Shown in pieces: positions 48,448 to 58,307 of a stretch of DNA of 64,000 nucleotides. The notes under the pieces were generated by a model. The model searched no databases. It was not told the origin of the DNA and saw only the letters and a program-made list of their open reading frames with translations. Numbering within the stretch: position 1 is the stretch's first letter; each line of letters begins with the position of its first letter. The position numbers were made by a program, and so were the translations under genes. The stretch spans positions 62,001 through 126,000 of the forward strand of contig NZ_AUXS01000015.1 in the NCBI RefSeq assembly GCF_001625565.1, in the 5' to 3' direction. The stretch comes from Pseudoalteromonas luteoviolacea NCIMB 1944 (GTDB taxonomy: Bacteria; Pseudomonadota; Gammaproteobacteria; Enterobacterales; Alteromonadaceae).

Positions 48448-49014
48448 TTATAAATATTCGAATGCTTTAATAACCTTTTCAACTCCGTGGATATTCCGTG
48501 CAATCTCAACGGCCTTTTCGGCTTCTGCGGGAGCGACCATTCCCATTAGAAAGACTTCAGCATTTTCAGTAACAACTTTGATATTACTCCCATTGACATT
48601 GTCATCAGCAAGGAGTTGTGTTTTTACTTTTGACGTCAGCCAAGTATCGTGTCCTTTTGTAGCAAGGCCGATATTGCTGCCAATACGGATCTGATTGAAT
48701 AATTTCTTTACACCAATAACAGACTGTACTGCCTTGTTTGCTTCGGTACGCATTTCTACATTGGCAACTTGCCCCGTTAGCAATACAGTTCCGTTTACAC
48801 TTACTACATTAATGTTGGCATGTTTTGCTAGCCTTTGAATTTTCTTGAGTGCGATGGTCGCTTTAATTTCAATGCTATTGTCGTCGATTTGGGAGCCAAT
48901 TGTGCGCCTGTCATTGGCTGCCGATACGGCGCTGGCTGTTCCTGCAACAACAGCGGCTGCACACCCTTGAAGCAAAGACAGTATCGAGATTAACAAGATG
49001 GTTCTTAACATCAT
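48448..49014 (-). CDS. dolP: Outer-membrane lipoprotein DolP (YraP), double BON domain
   Basis: Envelope-integrity lipoprotein that concentrates at the division site and binds anionic phospholipid. ATG 49014 starts a lipoprotein signal ending LLQGC, followed by two BON domains (about 45-110 and 120-188; NVVSVNGTVLLTGQV and IKVVTENAEVFLMGMV). 188 residues (E. coli 191). The upstream in-frame extension to 49065 overlaps diaA and is not used. Two bases after the diaA stop. Confidence 0.95.
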   Translation of the reverse strand: MMLRTILLISILSLLQGCAAAVVAGTASAVSAANDRRTIGSQIDDNSIEIKATIALKKIQRLAKHANINVVSVNGTVLLTGQVANVEMRTEANKAVQSVIGVKKLFNQIRIGSNIGLATKGHDTWLTSKVKTQLLADDNVNGSNIKVVTENAEVFLMGMVAPAEAEKAVEIARNIHGVEKVIKAFEYL

Positions 49015-49016
49015 AA

Positions 49017-49601
49017 TTAGGCATCCTGTGGGAATAAAATGTTGTCGATGAGCTGGCTTAGGCAATGTACTGTAAACATGTGAGACTCTAAAATTCGACT
49101 AGGTCGTTTACTAGGGACTCTAATTTCTACGTCATTAGGTCCCAATAATCCTGTTAGTTCGCCACCGTCATTGCCCGTCAATGCAATGACCTTTAAGTCT
49201 TTGGTCAAAGCAGATTCGACTGCACTGATAACTTCTTTTTCATTACCATTGAGCGCAACAGCGAAAAGTAAATCTCCTTCTTGAGCTACAGCCCTGATCT
49301 GACGAGCATACAGCTCCGTGAGAGTATTAGTGTGTTGGCTACTCAAATTGATGTTGGATTGACTCAATGTCAATGCAGGTAAACATGGGCGCTCAGTTTC
49401 ATAAAAGTTAATCAATAAGCTGGCAAAATGCTCAGCAAGCATGTGGCTGCTAGGCTCACCACAGCAGATCAATTTATTGCCATTAATTAAGGTCTGAGAA
49501 ATGACGTATGCAGCCGTTTCTAGTTGTTCTGGAAGTGCCTCTCCCGCCGCTATTTGCGCTTGAATGCTTTCGGTAAAGATGGCTTTGATAGATTCTTGCA
49601 T
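49017..49601 (-). CDS. diaA: DnaA initiator-associating protein DiaA
   Basis: SIS-domain tetramer that stimulates DnaA assembly at oriC. The SIS fold is visible in NGNKLICCGEPSSHMLAEHF and DLLFAVALNGNEKEVISAV, and VIALTGNDGGEL. 194 residues (E. coli 196). The related GmhA is an alternative by sequence, but the order lpoA-yraN-diaA-dolP settles it. One base separates it from yraN. Confidence 0.93.
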   Translation of the reverse strand: MQESIKAIFTESIQAQIAAGEALPEQLETAAYVISQTLINGNKLICCGEPSSHMLAEHFASLLINFYETERPCLPALTLSQSNINLSSQHTNTLTELYARQIRAVAQEGDLLFAVALNGNEKEVISAVESALTKDLKVIALTGNDGGELTGLLGPNDVEIRVPSKRPSRILESHMFTVHCLSQLIDNILFPQDA

Positions 49602-49602
49602 A

Positions 49603-49968
49603 TTAAAAAACGTTCTTTATCCATTGTATCGCATGTGGGGTGTTCCCCTGTATTGCAACAAAGTCTACGCGCAGCGCAACATTATGCAAGGTAAAATCTT
49701 GCATATATTGGTAGATACTGCGCCTTAGACGCTGTTGTTTTTGTTGTGAAAGTGTATTGAGTGCACCGCCATATTTGAGACTTTTGCGGTATTTAACTTC
49801 CACAAATACCCAAGTTTGGGCATCTTTCATGATTAAATCAATTTCTCCATGTCTACACAAGTAATTACGTGAAACTGGTGTTAGGCCGTGTTTTTTTAAG
49901 TAACGCTCTGCAATAGTTTCAAAGTAAAGACCTTTCTCTCGTGTATTAGTAAAAATTCCTTTTAGCAT
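49603..49968 (-). CDS. yraN: UPF0102 nuclease-fold protein YraN
   Basis: Small protein of the YraN/UPF0102 family with an endonuclease-like fold and no established function. The core reads YLCRHGEIDLIMKDAQTWVF followed by VEVKYRKS, the E-x(n)-D/E-x-K pattern of this fold. 121 residues, as expected. Lies between lpoA and diaA in the conserved cluster. Confidence 0.92.
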   Translation of the reverse strand: MLKGIFTNTREKGLYFETIAERYLKKHGLTPVSRNYLCRHGEIDLIMKDAQTWVFVEVKYRKSLKYGGALNTLSQQKQQRLRRSIYQYMQDFTLHNVALRVDFVAIQGNTPHAIQWIKNVF

Positions 49969-50024
49969 TTCATCTGTCCTTAATTGATTGCTCCTAGCAG
50001 CTTAGGGTGCCCCAGAACCATACT

Positions 50025-51896
50025 TTATTCTTTTTGCATAAAAAGAGGAGTCGGCAGGCGTTCATCTAAACTCACGAGGCGAATACTATTTTTATGGTAT
50101 TGTCCCCAACTTAATTTTCTGTGTATTTGATTGGCTTCTTTTATGCTCAAAGAGCCCGTTAAACCATCGAATTCTTTGCCTGGAATTTTGCTTAACTGCT
50201 TAAGTTCCGGAATGAGATTGAGTGCATCATGTGCCATCGCAAACAGCCGCTGCTCAATATCTGCTTGTTCAGGCCACAAGCGGGCATAGGTATCACGTAA
50301 ATTTCGTTCGTTGATGGCATCGGGAAGCATCCAAGGAAGCTCGGTAAAATATAACCCTTCTAAATCACCTTTGTCTGTTTTGTCGATTTGTTTGCTGTAA
50401 CTTCGAGAACTGGCGTAGAGCGGGATCCGCTCCGCAAAGGTACTGACATTGACATCCAGGTACGGTTTGATCAAACGGGTTTCAATTGCGTCGCCTAAAA
50501 TATAAATCGCGTCTATGTCTCGCCTAGAGCGTGTTTCACTTTCCACTTCACTACGAAATAAGCTTTTAACTTCTTTGATCCTAGCTTTTGAGCTATCCAC
50601 CTCAAGCAACCCAGTGATCACCTCGACCATGTCTTCACTGTTGTTGTAAAACCCAGCCTCAGGCTCTGTTTTACTGAAGTTTTGCCACTGTGAATTAAAG
50701 TGAGCAATGAGACGTTGGCCAGATGGTGTATTCGGTGCGAGCAGCATAGGCTTTTGAAAACCTTTTGCTAAAAAGTGTACCATTGCTTGTTCTACTTCAT
50801 GCTCAGGGTTAAGAGCAAAATAATAGTGTTCAGTATGGATGCGCTCGGCATCTTCTGGGTCTATTTCATTCAAAAAAATAGCAGCAGATTGAGCGACAAA
50901 ACTGCTGGATTTAACTTTGACTATATTGGATTTTAAAAGTGGCCCTATGATGAAATCTGCTTGAACTTTTTGTAGTTCTCTCTCAATCAGCTCTGCGCTG
51001 TCCATTTCATCAATAAAGTAAATTTCATTTACTTGGCTTTTATCCATCGCAGCTAAGAAACCATTTTTCAACGCGGCACCTAAACGCTCGCTACTACCTG
51101 ATTGTGGTAATAAAATTGCTAGCTTAGTTGCTTGGTAGGGCGCCAAGTTGATGGTCGATTTGACTTCACTGGGAATAATGAAACTGCCCGGGTGATTTTT
51201 ATAGCGCCTTTGCCAATTATTCATGGCTTGGTGCAGTTGCACGGTTGAGCCTAAATAGACTTGGTGATACTTTGCAAGTTTGACCCACCCCTGTTGAATG
51301 ACTGAACCGCGGTCAAAGCGCTCGAGCGCATAGGAAGATAGCTGTTGTAAAGCGGACCAAATATCTTTGTCTAGTCCTGCGATGGTGAGTTTATTTTGTT
51401 GCGCGATATCTGCGCTCTTAAAGTAGTGAACGAGCGCCTTTTTGGGTAATTTTTGGGAGGCAAAAATACTGCCTGTCAGATACTGGTGCCATCCTCTATG
51501 CTCTGCAAGCTTTAGCTGTGCATTGACGGTTTGTAATATGGTGTGGGCACTCTCATATTTTCCTTGTTCTTTTTGCGCAAAGGCGATGTATAGCTTGTTT
51601 TGCACATGATCGACACTTGCTTTAGTCTCTAGTTCAAAACATACCTGCTCTAGCACCGGCCAGTTTTGTTCGCTGATAGCTGCTTCTCTAGCACTGTAGA
51701 GTAACTGTATTCTGCTAGCGCCTTGTTTGGATAGAGCAAGGGTATACAATGCATTTGCATTTAGATTTTCCTGTGGCTGGGCTTTTTGGACCTGAGATTG
51801 CGGGTTACTTACAGGTTGTTGGTTTTTGGGGGTTGTACCACACGCTGATAACCCGGACAATATAGCCACTATTAGACTTAATTTTTTCAGTTGCAC
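50025..51896 (-). CDS. lpoA: Penicillin-binding protein activator LpoA
   Basis: Outer-membrane lipoprotein that activates the synthase PBP1a across the periplasm. The lipobox is LSAC with Cys at residue 19 if the GTG at 51896 is used; that start has AAGG seven bases upstream. ATG 51914 is an alternative but its AAGG is too close. A helical N-terminal TPR-like domain is followed by a C-terminal periplasmic-binding-protein fold (KLAILLPQSGSSERLGAALK, IIGPLLKSNIV, DAIYILGDAIETRLIKP). 623 residues (E. coli 678). Divergent from rsmI across 62 bp. Confidence 0.93.
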   Translation of the reverse strand: MQLKKLSLIVAILSGLSACGTTPKNQQPVSNPQSQVQKAQPQENLNANALYTLALSKQGASRIQLLYSAREAAISEQNWPVLEQVCFELETKASVDHVQNKLYIAFAQKEQGKYESAHTILQTVNAQLKLAEHRGWHQYLTGSIFASQKLPKKALVHYFKSADIAQQNKLTIAGLDKDIWSALQQLSSYALERFDRGSVIQQGWVKLAKYHQVYLGSTVQLHQAMNNWQRRYKNHPGSFIIPSEVKSTINLAPYQATKLAILLPQSGSSERLGAALKNGFLAAMDKSQVNEIYFIDEMDSAELIERELQKVQADFIIGPLLKSNIVKVKSSSFVAQSAAIFLNEIDPEDAERIHTEHYYFALNPEHEVEQAMVHFLAKGFQKPMLLAPNTPSGQRLIAHFNSQWQNFSKTEPEAGFYNNSEDMVEVITGLLEVDSSKARIKEVKSLFRSEVESETRSRRDIDAIYILGDAIETRLIKPYLDVNVSTFAERIPLYASSRSYSKQIDKTDKGDLEGLYFTELPWMLPDAINERNLRDTYARLWPEQADIEQRLFAMAHDALNLIPELKQLSKIPGKEFDGLTGSLSIKEANQIHRKLSWGQYHKNSIRLVSLDERLPTPLFMQKE

Positions 51897-51958
51897 GCGT
51901 ATACCTTCACTCATCACCTTGTATGTGAATATCTTACTGACTGATCTTGGAGAGCTCA

Positions 51959-52822
51959 ATGACAAAAGCCGAAACCTTAGACAAAATAGGCACCCTTTAC
52001 ATCGTCGCAACACCTATTGGCAATTTAGACGATATTAGTGAACGCGCGCTGAAAACCTTGGCTGAAGTAGATCTGATCGCAGCAGAAGATACGCGCCACA
52101 CTGGCAAACTATTGAGCCACTTTAATATTAAAGCAAAAACCTTTGCTTTGCATGATCATAATGAAAAACAAAAAGCGCAACAAATCGTAGACTGGTTGAA
52201 CGAAGGAAAAGATATCGCTTTGGTGTCTGATGCAGGCACTCCTTTAATCAGTGATCCTGGCTATGCTGTGGTCAATCTGTGTAGAGATGTCGGCGCAAAA
52301 GTTACACCCGTGCCTGGCGCGTGTGCTGCGATTGCCGCTGTCAGTTGTTCCGGGTTGCCGACCGACAAATTTCAATTTGTCGGTTTTACCCCAGCAAAAA
52401 GTCAGGCAAGACAACAGTTTTTTAAAGATGCGTTTGATTCGGGGATCACCAGCATTATGTACGAAAGCACTCATCGCATTATGGCCAGTTTAGGAGATTT
52501 AGCTACCGCGCTGGGGGAACAACAGCAGGTGGTGTTTGCGAAGGAGTTGACTAAAACGTACGAGACGTTTTTTAGTGGTCCTGTGTGTGAGTTGATAGAG
52601 TTTTTGACTGATGAGCCGGAGCGCCAACGAGGTGAGCTGGTGTTAATTTTGCCTGGAAAAGGGAAAGAAACGGCAGCAATCACACCTGAAGCACAGAAAT
52701 TAATCACACTTTTAGAGAGCGAGATGCCGCTTAAGAAGGCATGTGGAGTTGCAGCAGAGTACTTCGGATTAAAGAAAAATGCACTGTATAAAGCCATCAT
52801 TGCTCAAAGAGAAGAATCCTAG
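51959..52822 (+). CDS. rsmI: 16S rRNA (cytidine-1402-2'-O)-methyltransferase RsmI
   Basis: Methylates the ribose of C1402 in 16S rRNA, fine-tuning the P site; RsmH, also encoded in this window, modifies the base of the same nucleotide. TLYIVATPIGNLDDISERAL, AAEDTRHTGKLLSHF and LVSDAGTPLISDPGYAVV are the tetrapyrrole-methylase-like signature. ATG 51959 has GGAG six bases upstream; the TTG at 51947 is less likely. 287 residues. The rnpB gene starts 44 bp downstream. Confidence 0.97.
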   Translation: MTKAETLDKIGTLYIVATPIGNLDDISERALKTLAEVDLIAAEDTRHTGKLLSHFNIKAKTFALHDHNEKQKAQQIVDWLNEGKDIALVSDAGTPLISDPGYAVVNLCRDVGAKVTPVPGACAAIAAVSCSGLPTDKFQFVGFTPAKSQARQQFFKDAFDSGITSIMYESTHRIMASLGDLATALGEQQQVVFAKELTKTYETFFSGPVCELIEFLTDEPERQRGELVLILPGKGKETAAITPEAQKLITLLESEMPLKKACGVAAEYFGLKKNALYKAIIAQREES

Positions 52823-52853
52823 AAAAATCGCTGTGATTTAGCCTAGAAAAGGG

Positions 52854-52859
52854 TATAAT
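52854..52859 (+). promoter_or_regulatory. rnpB promoter -10 box
   Basis: A perfect TATAAT ends 7 nt before the predicted 5' end of the RNase P RNA at 52867. No convincing -35 lies 16-18 bp upstream. Confidence 0.7.
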
Positions 52860-52866
52860 ACGCGCC

Positions 52867-53221
<355 letters not shown>

Positions 53222-53231
53222 ACATTTTTAA

Positions 53232-53259
53232 CTGATCGCCCATTGTTTTGGGCGATCAG
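53232..53259 (+). terminator. Stem-loop terminating rnpB
   Basis: Perfect 10-bp stem CTGATCGCCC/GGGCGATCAG with an 8-nt loop, beginning 11 nt after the mature rnpB end. No T-run follows; it may act with 3' processing. Confidence 0.75.
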
Positions 53260-53531
53260 AACTTACCTTACGAACTTACTATACTCTATCTAGCTATCAA
53301 AGCTCACGTATACCTCGGCATGCAATTTTACGCACTTTTAAATAAGCTCCCCTTTTCATATTACACAGGCAAGCAGAGTTAATAATTGCCTATGTTTTAT
53401 ATAATTTCCATAAATACAATAATATAGGAATAAAAGCGTAACTTAGTTGACATGTTCCTGAAATAAAAAAGTCATTTTTAAATCGTAGACTTGCCGCTGC
53501 TCACAATCGATTACGTTTTAGGAACATAAAA
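53260..53531 (+). other. Upstream region of the alkaline phosphatase gene
   Basis: AT-rich 272 bp without a credible ORF. A TATAAT at 53400-53405 is a possible -10 and a TTGACA-like ttgaca near 53447 a possible -35, but they do not form a pair. I cannot recognise a PHO box. The ribosome site GGA (53521) precedes the ATG by eight bases. Confidence 0.5.
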
Positions 53532-55259
53532 ATGAAAATGAAGCTTATTGCGCTTGCGGTGTCCGCAGCTGTGCTTTCCGGGTGTAATGATGATACTTCG
53601 ACAGTTGAAGTCCTCAAAGAAGTTGAAGTCGTCAAAGAAGTCCCAAAAGAAGTTGAAGTGATCAAGGAAGTTGAAGTAATTAAAGAAGTACCAACAAAAC
53701 AACCTGAACCACCTGCGCCACCAACACCAGTTACCTCAGTTAAAAATGTCATCTTAATGATTGGTGATGGTATGGGACCTCAGCAAGTTGGTTTATTGGA
53801 AGAATATGCTCAACGCGCACCGAACTCCATTTATAAAGATAAAAATAATCAAACTGCACTATCCAAATTTGCCAATGCTGGGCACCTAGGACTTTCGCTT
53901 AATGCACCTCATGGTCCTTCCGGTAGTCTGGTAACTGACTCTGCGTGCTCTGCAACTCAGCTTGCAACCGGCATTGCGGCTGGATCAGAGATGATAGGCC
54001 TAGATACACAAGGCAACAAAGTTGCGACTATCCTTGAAAAAGCCAAGGCCATGGGTAAGGCAACGGGTTTAGTTTCTGATACGCGTATTACTCATGCTAC
54101 TCCAGCGGCATTTGCGTCACACCAACCACATCGCTCCTATGAAGATAAAATTGCGCAAGAACTTATTTCATCAGGCAATGTGGATGTCATGCTTTCTGGC
54201 GGTGCGCGAGTTTTCCTTCCTAAAAATGTGGCAACAGATACAAAAACGCAGGATCAATTAGCTAAGCTAGGCATGCCTGCAAGTGTGTATAAGAAGTCAA
54301 AACGCGATGATTTGAAGAACCTTGTTTTAGATGCGAAAAATGAATACGGCTATACGCTAGCGTTCGATAAGACGCAATTGAGTAAAGTCGAAGGCGATAA
54401 ATTGCTTGGCTTATTTGCAAATTCTGGCATGGACGATGGTATTGCTTACAGAAAGTGTCAGCAAGCCAATGACTGTACTCAGCCATCACTGAAAGAAATG
54501 ACAGTTAAAGCGCTTGATATATTGGCCAAAGATGAAGATGGCTTTTTCTTGATGATTGAAGGTGGCCAAATTGATTGGGCTGGTCATGCAAACGACGCGG
54601 GCTGGATGCTCAACGAATTGCTGAAGTTTGATGAAGCTGTGGAAGCTGTCTATGAGTGGGTCAAAGATCGTGACGATACGCTTGTCGTTGTGACGGCGGA
54701 CCACGAAACGGGTAGTTTCGGCTTTAGTTATTCTGATCACAACACGCCTACAGCTGTGGCTTTGCCTGGTGATGGTATGGGTGATGCTCTTTATAAACCT
54801 AAGTTTAACTTTGGCGCACTGTCTTTACTTGATACTTTGTACAATCAAGAAGGAACATTTTACGACATTATGGGTGACGTAGATGGTAACTATAATTTTG
54901 CAAATAGCAGCGCTGAGCAATGGCAAACTGCCATTACTAAACACACACCTTACACCGTTACACTAGAGCAAGCGGCAACCATTCATGAATCTCATGAGGT
55001 CAATGGCGATGGCCACCCACTGCCTCATTTTGAAGATTTCTCTGACTTTTACGTCTACGGCACGGAAGACTTTACTGGAAAGATCGCACGTGTTGTTGCA
55101 ACTCAGCAAAATGTGGTTTGGGGTACTGGTACCCATACAGCAGCGCCTGTACCTGTCTATGCATTTGGCCCTGAAGGCGTGACAAAGCAATTCTCAACAC
55201 TACAGCATCATGTTGATATCGCGACCAAGATGATGAATGCGTTGGGTGTAAATGAATAA
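53532..55259 (+). CDS. Lipoprotein alkaline phosphatase
   Basis: Releases phosphate from organic phosphomonoesters outside the inner membrane. A lipoprotein signal ends at LSGC (Cys18). A tether of about 35 residues made of repeated KEVEV/KEVP units follows, then a Pro-rich stretch. The phosphatase domain keeps the metal and nucleophile motifs: GDGMGPQQ (Asp79), TDSACSATQLATG (Ser nucleophile in DSA), HATPAAFASH, IEGGQIDWAGHAND, TADHETG and GTHTAAPV. 575 residues. The usual E. coli Lys328 position is Trp (DWAGH), as in many marine PhoA-like enzymes. It sits alone between rnpB and the GGDEF/EAL gene; its regulation is unclear. Confidence 0.92.
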   Translation: MKMKLIALAVSAAVLSGCNDDTSTVEVLKEVEVVKEVPKEVEVIKEVEVIKEVPTKQPEPPAPPTPVTSVKNVILMIGDGMGPQQVGLLEEYAQRAPNSIYKDKNNQTALSKFANAGHLGLSLNAPHGPSGSLVTDSACSATQLATGIAAGSEMIGLDTQGNKVATILEKAKAMGKATGLVSDTRITHATPAAFASHQPHRSYEDKIAQELISSGNVDVMLSGGARVFLPKNVATDTKTQDQLAKLGMPASVYKKSKRDDLKNLVLDAKNEYGYTLAFDKTQLSKVEGDKLLGLFANSGMDDGIAYRKCQQANDCTQPSLKEMTVKALDILAKDEDGFFLMIEGGQIDWAGHANDAGWMLNELLKFDEAVEAVYEWVKDRDDTLVVVTADHETGSFGFSYSDHNTPTAVALPGDGMGDALYKPKFNFGALSLLDTLYNQEGTFYDIMGDVDGNYNFANSSAEQWQTAITKHTPYTVTLEQAATIHESHEVNGDGHPLPHFEDFSDFYVYGTEDFTGKIARVVATQQNVVWGTGTHTAAPVPVYAFGPEGVTKQFSTLQHHVDIATKMMNALGVNE

Positions 55260-55280
55260 TTGATTCAATCCAAACGACCA

Positions 55281-55306
55281 AAGCCATCTTAATGATGGCT
55301 TTTTTT
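55281..55306 (+). terminator. Terminator of the alkaline phosphatase gene
   Basis: 8-bp stem AAGCCATC/GATGGCTT with a 5-nt loop and a T-run to 55306. The T-run touches the stop codon of the convergent GGDEF/EAL gene (55305-55307). Confidence 0.88.
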
Positions 55307-58300
55307 ATGCTTTACCACGCTCTAGGTACGAGATAAACGCCTCTTTTGGTAATGGTTTACTATAAAAATATCCTTGTCCAAAGTCACAACCGGCTTGTTT
55401 GAGAAGTTCATGCTGTGTTGCTGTTTCAATGCCTTCAGCTATCACTTTGAGCCCCAGCTGGTGCGCCATCAAAATCATAGTTTCACACAGTACTAAATCG
55501 TCTTCATTGATTTCGATACCGTCAACAAAGCGTTTATCAATTTTGATAAACTCGGTATCCATTTGTTTGAGGTACGCTAGTGATGAATAGCCTGTGCCAA
55601 AGTCATCTAAAGCAATGGCAAACCCTTGCTGGATTAATTTTGTAAGGCGTTTTTGACTGCGCCCTTCACCTTGCATCATTAAACCTTCAGTTATCTCAAG
55701 CACTAACATATCTGGTGTGAGTTGATGTTTAGAGAGTTGATGTTGCCAAGCTAGCAGCGTTGTGTGTTTAGCGCTAAATTGGATCGGTGAAACGTTAATG
55801 CTTAATTGTAACTGGCTATGCAAGTTGCGGGTCTTTTGCAGCACTTCAACAGCTTGGTCAAAAGCAAACTCGCCCAACTGATGGATCAACTGAGTTTCTT
55901 CCGCTAACGGAATAAACTGAGCTGGACTTATCATCCCTTTATTAGGGTGTTGCCAGCGGATCAATGCTTCTGCTTTAGTGATCTGGCGCGTATGCATTGA
56001 AACAATAGGTTGAAAGTGCATTTCAAACTGGTTTTGTGCCAGCGCAAAGCGCATATCTTTTAGTAGTAAAATGCGTTGCTCTGCTTTTTCTCTCAATTCT
56101 GAGCTAAATAGGGCAAAACCATTTCTGCCAATCTGTTTGGCTTTATACATGGCTTGATCGGCTGCTTTTAGTAATTGCTCGGTGTTCTTACCATCCTCTG
56201 GGGCGAAGGCGATACCAATACTTGCCGCGATGGGGTAGGTGTCGTTTTCCAATGTAAAAGGGACTTTTAGTGCGTCTAAGATCTGCTCGGCTAATTCAAT
56301 TGCATTTTTACGGTCTGTACAACGATCGTAGATCAACACGAATTCGTCACCACCTATCCGCGTTAGCCTTGCTGAAGACTCGGATAATTTTTTGAGGCGT
56401 TTGGCAATTTGTTTTAGCAGGATATCTCCGTAATAGTGCCCCAGCGTATCATTAATGTCTTTAAAATGATCAATATCGAGTAGCAGTATTGCAAAGGTGT
56501 GTTCCGGCAGTCCAAACAGAGTATTCAGCTGTTTTTTAAGGCTGGTGCGGTTGGGGAGATCAGTGAGCTCGTCAAAGTGGCTTTGTCGCCAAAGCTGTTC
56601 ATCTTTTAACTTTTTATCCGTGATATCTGCAAAAATACCAACCCGGCGGTAGGGTTCATCATGTTCATCGTAAACCGTATCTATGGTCAACCACTCTGTA
56701 TAGAGCTCACCATTTTTACGTTTATTGATGATTTCACCTTGCCACTTTCCTGTCTTGATAATTGATTGCCAGAGTTGCTCATAAAAGCTGGCATCGTGGC
56801 GACCTGAACTAAGGATCGAAGTTGTTTTACCAACGACTTCACGCTGCTCAAACCCAGTTACTCGAGTAAAAGCAGGGTTAATATCTAAAATATACCCTTG
56901 GGCATCTGTGATCACCATGCACTCACTGCTGTTATTGTATGTTAACGCTGCTAAGTTAAGAGCCTCTTCTTGCTGCTTTTTCTGACTAATGTCGCGCATA
57001 ATGAGTATCGCTTCATCCTTGTGATCGATACGCTGTATACGGATCTCAAAAACAGTATTCTGGCCATTTTCTTTGTGTGCATATTCAAAATAAGTACTTG
57101 CTTGGTTTTCAAGCATTGCCATCGCGGCTTTGATGCGAATATTGATATGAGTGGGAAAGATTTCTTGAATGTACTGCTTATTGTTGACTCGATCACCATG
57201 TTTATCGAGGATTTTAGCCGCTTTGTTTAGCCTTAGATAGTTATCGGGAAGGGCTTTTATCAAGGTATTGAGTTCGGCATTTTTATTGTGTGCGATGGTT
57301 TCAGCATGCAGTCGCACTGCTGCCATTCGTTCAAAGTGTGCCGCAAGCTCTGCCAGCTCTTTGGGCATATCGGCGTGCTCAAGTTTATGTTCTTTTCCGT
57401 GCGCCAATGCACCTATTGCCTTACTAAAGTTATTTAGAGGCGTCAATAATGAGCGATTGAGCTGAGCACGGCCAGTCCAAAAAAGCACCAGTATTGTAAG
57501 TAAAAACAACGCGGTTACAAGTATAAATTGACTGTTTACTTCATGCAGTGCGTCATCGAATGGAAAATCAAAATAGATACTGAGCTCAGATTGGGGGGCT
57601 TGCAACGGCAGCCTAAAGTAAACGTGATGAAGCCCTTTTTTATCTTTGACTGTCTTGGTCACATAAGGTTGAAGGTCACTAGGCCAATCGTCGCTTACCG
57701 AGCGCCCGAGTGTTTTTTTCGAATAAGGGTATTCGGCTACTATCTGGGCATAGTTGTCTGCAACCATAACACGTGTGCCTATTGGCAAGGGCAGGTGAGA
57801 GAGTGACTCACTCCAATTTGTTAGTCTGCGTACGGCAAAAATTACCATTTTTAACTGACTTTGTTGATAGACAGGCTGTGCAAAATTGAGGGTTTCGCTA
57901 TATACACTGCGATCGTTTTGGTACTCACCGATGCTAAATGTTCCAGTTCTGATAGCCTGCAAAAAGTAGGCTCTGTCGGCAATACTAATGGGGGCTTTGA
58001 GTGGATGTAACGAACAAAAAACATGGCCTGTGGGGGTCGCTAAGCCAAAATTTGCAAACTCTTTATTAATAATCAACGCATGTTTTAGTAACTTTGGACA
58101 GCCTTGTTGTTGCGTATCTAACAGTGTCGCATCTTTGGCTAAATTATAGAGCAAATGCTGCGTGTCAGTAATGTCTACACGTTGCAAGGTCGCGATCTGG
58201 TTGGCAAAAAATAGCGCATCTTGCTCTTTGCCATGCAAAATATCCGAACGCTGTTCAACCAAAAGTGCAAAAACCGCTAAAAAGCCAGGTATGGAGAGCA

Positions 58301-58307
58301 GCAGCAT
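55305..58307 (-). CDS. Cache-PAS-GGDEF-EAL cyclic-di-GMP enzyme
   Basis: Membrane sensor with both c-di-GMP-making and -breaking domains, 1000 residues. An N-terminal helix, a periplasmic Cache-like domain (about 25-260), a second helix (LVTALFLLTILVLFW), a HAMP-like linker and two PAS-like regions (the second around ITDAQGYILDINPAFTRVTG) precede the catalytic part. GGDEF is intact at residues 652-656 (RIGGDEFVLIY). EAL is intact at 780-782 (AEALIRWQHP), with DDFGTGYSSL and AEGIET kept. Either or both activities are possible. The signal sensed is unknown. Convergent with the phosphatase gene; its start lies 440 bp from mraZ. Confidence 0.92.
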   Translation of the reverse strand: MLLLSIPGFLAVFALLVEQRSDILHGKEQDALFFANQIATLQRVDITDTQHLLYNLAKDATLLDTQQQGCPKLLKHALIINKEFANFGLATPTGHVFCSLHPLKAPISIADRAYFLQAIRTGTFSIGEYQNDRSVYSETLNFAQPVYQQSQLKMVIFAVRRLTNWSESLSHLPLPIGTRVMVADNYAQIVAEYPYSKKTLGRSVSDDWPSDLQPYVTKTVKDKKGLHHVYFRLPLQAPQSELSIYFDFPFDDALHEVNSQFILVTALFLLTILVLFWTGRAQLNRSLLTPLNNFSKAIGALAHGKEHKLEHADMPKELAELAAHFERMAAVRLHAETIAHNKNAELNTLIKALPDNYLRLNKAAKILDKHGDRVNNKQYIQEIFPTHINIRIKAAMAMLENQASTYFEYAHKENGQNTVFEIRIQRIDHKDEAILIMRDISQKKQQEEALNLAALTYNNSSECMVITDAQGYILDINPAFTRVTGFEQREVVGKTTSILSSGRHDASFYEQLWQSIIKTGKWQGEIINKRKNGELYTEWLTIDTVYDEHDEPYRRVGIFADITDKKLKDEQLWRQSHFDELTDLPNRTSLKKQLNTLFGLPEHTFAILLLDIDHFKDINDTLGHYYGDILLKQIAKRLKKLSESSARLTRIGGDEFVLIYDRCTDRKNAIELAEQILDALKVPFTLENDTYPIAASIGIAFAPEDGKNTEQLLKAADQAMYKAKQIGRNGFALFSSELREKAEQRILLLKDMRFALAQNQFEMHFQPIVSMHTRQITKAEALIRWQHPNKGMISPAQFIPLAEETQLIHQLGEFAFDQAVEVLQKTRNLHSQLQLSINVSPIQFSAKHTTLLAWQHQLSKHQLTPDMLVLEITEGLMMQGEGRSQKRLTKLIQQGFAIALDDFGTGYSSLAYLKQMDTEFIKIDKRFVDGIEINEDDLVLCETMILMAHQLGLKVIAEGIETATQHELLKQAGCDFGQGYFYSKPLPKEAFISYLERGKA

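Noticed and set aside
53260-53531. PHO box controlling the alkaline phosphatase
   Set aside because: No pair of CTGTCAT-like 7-bp units with the right spacing could be found.
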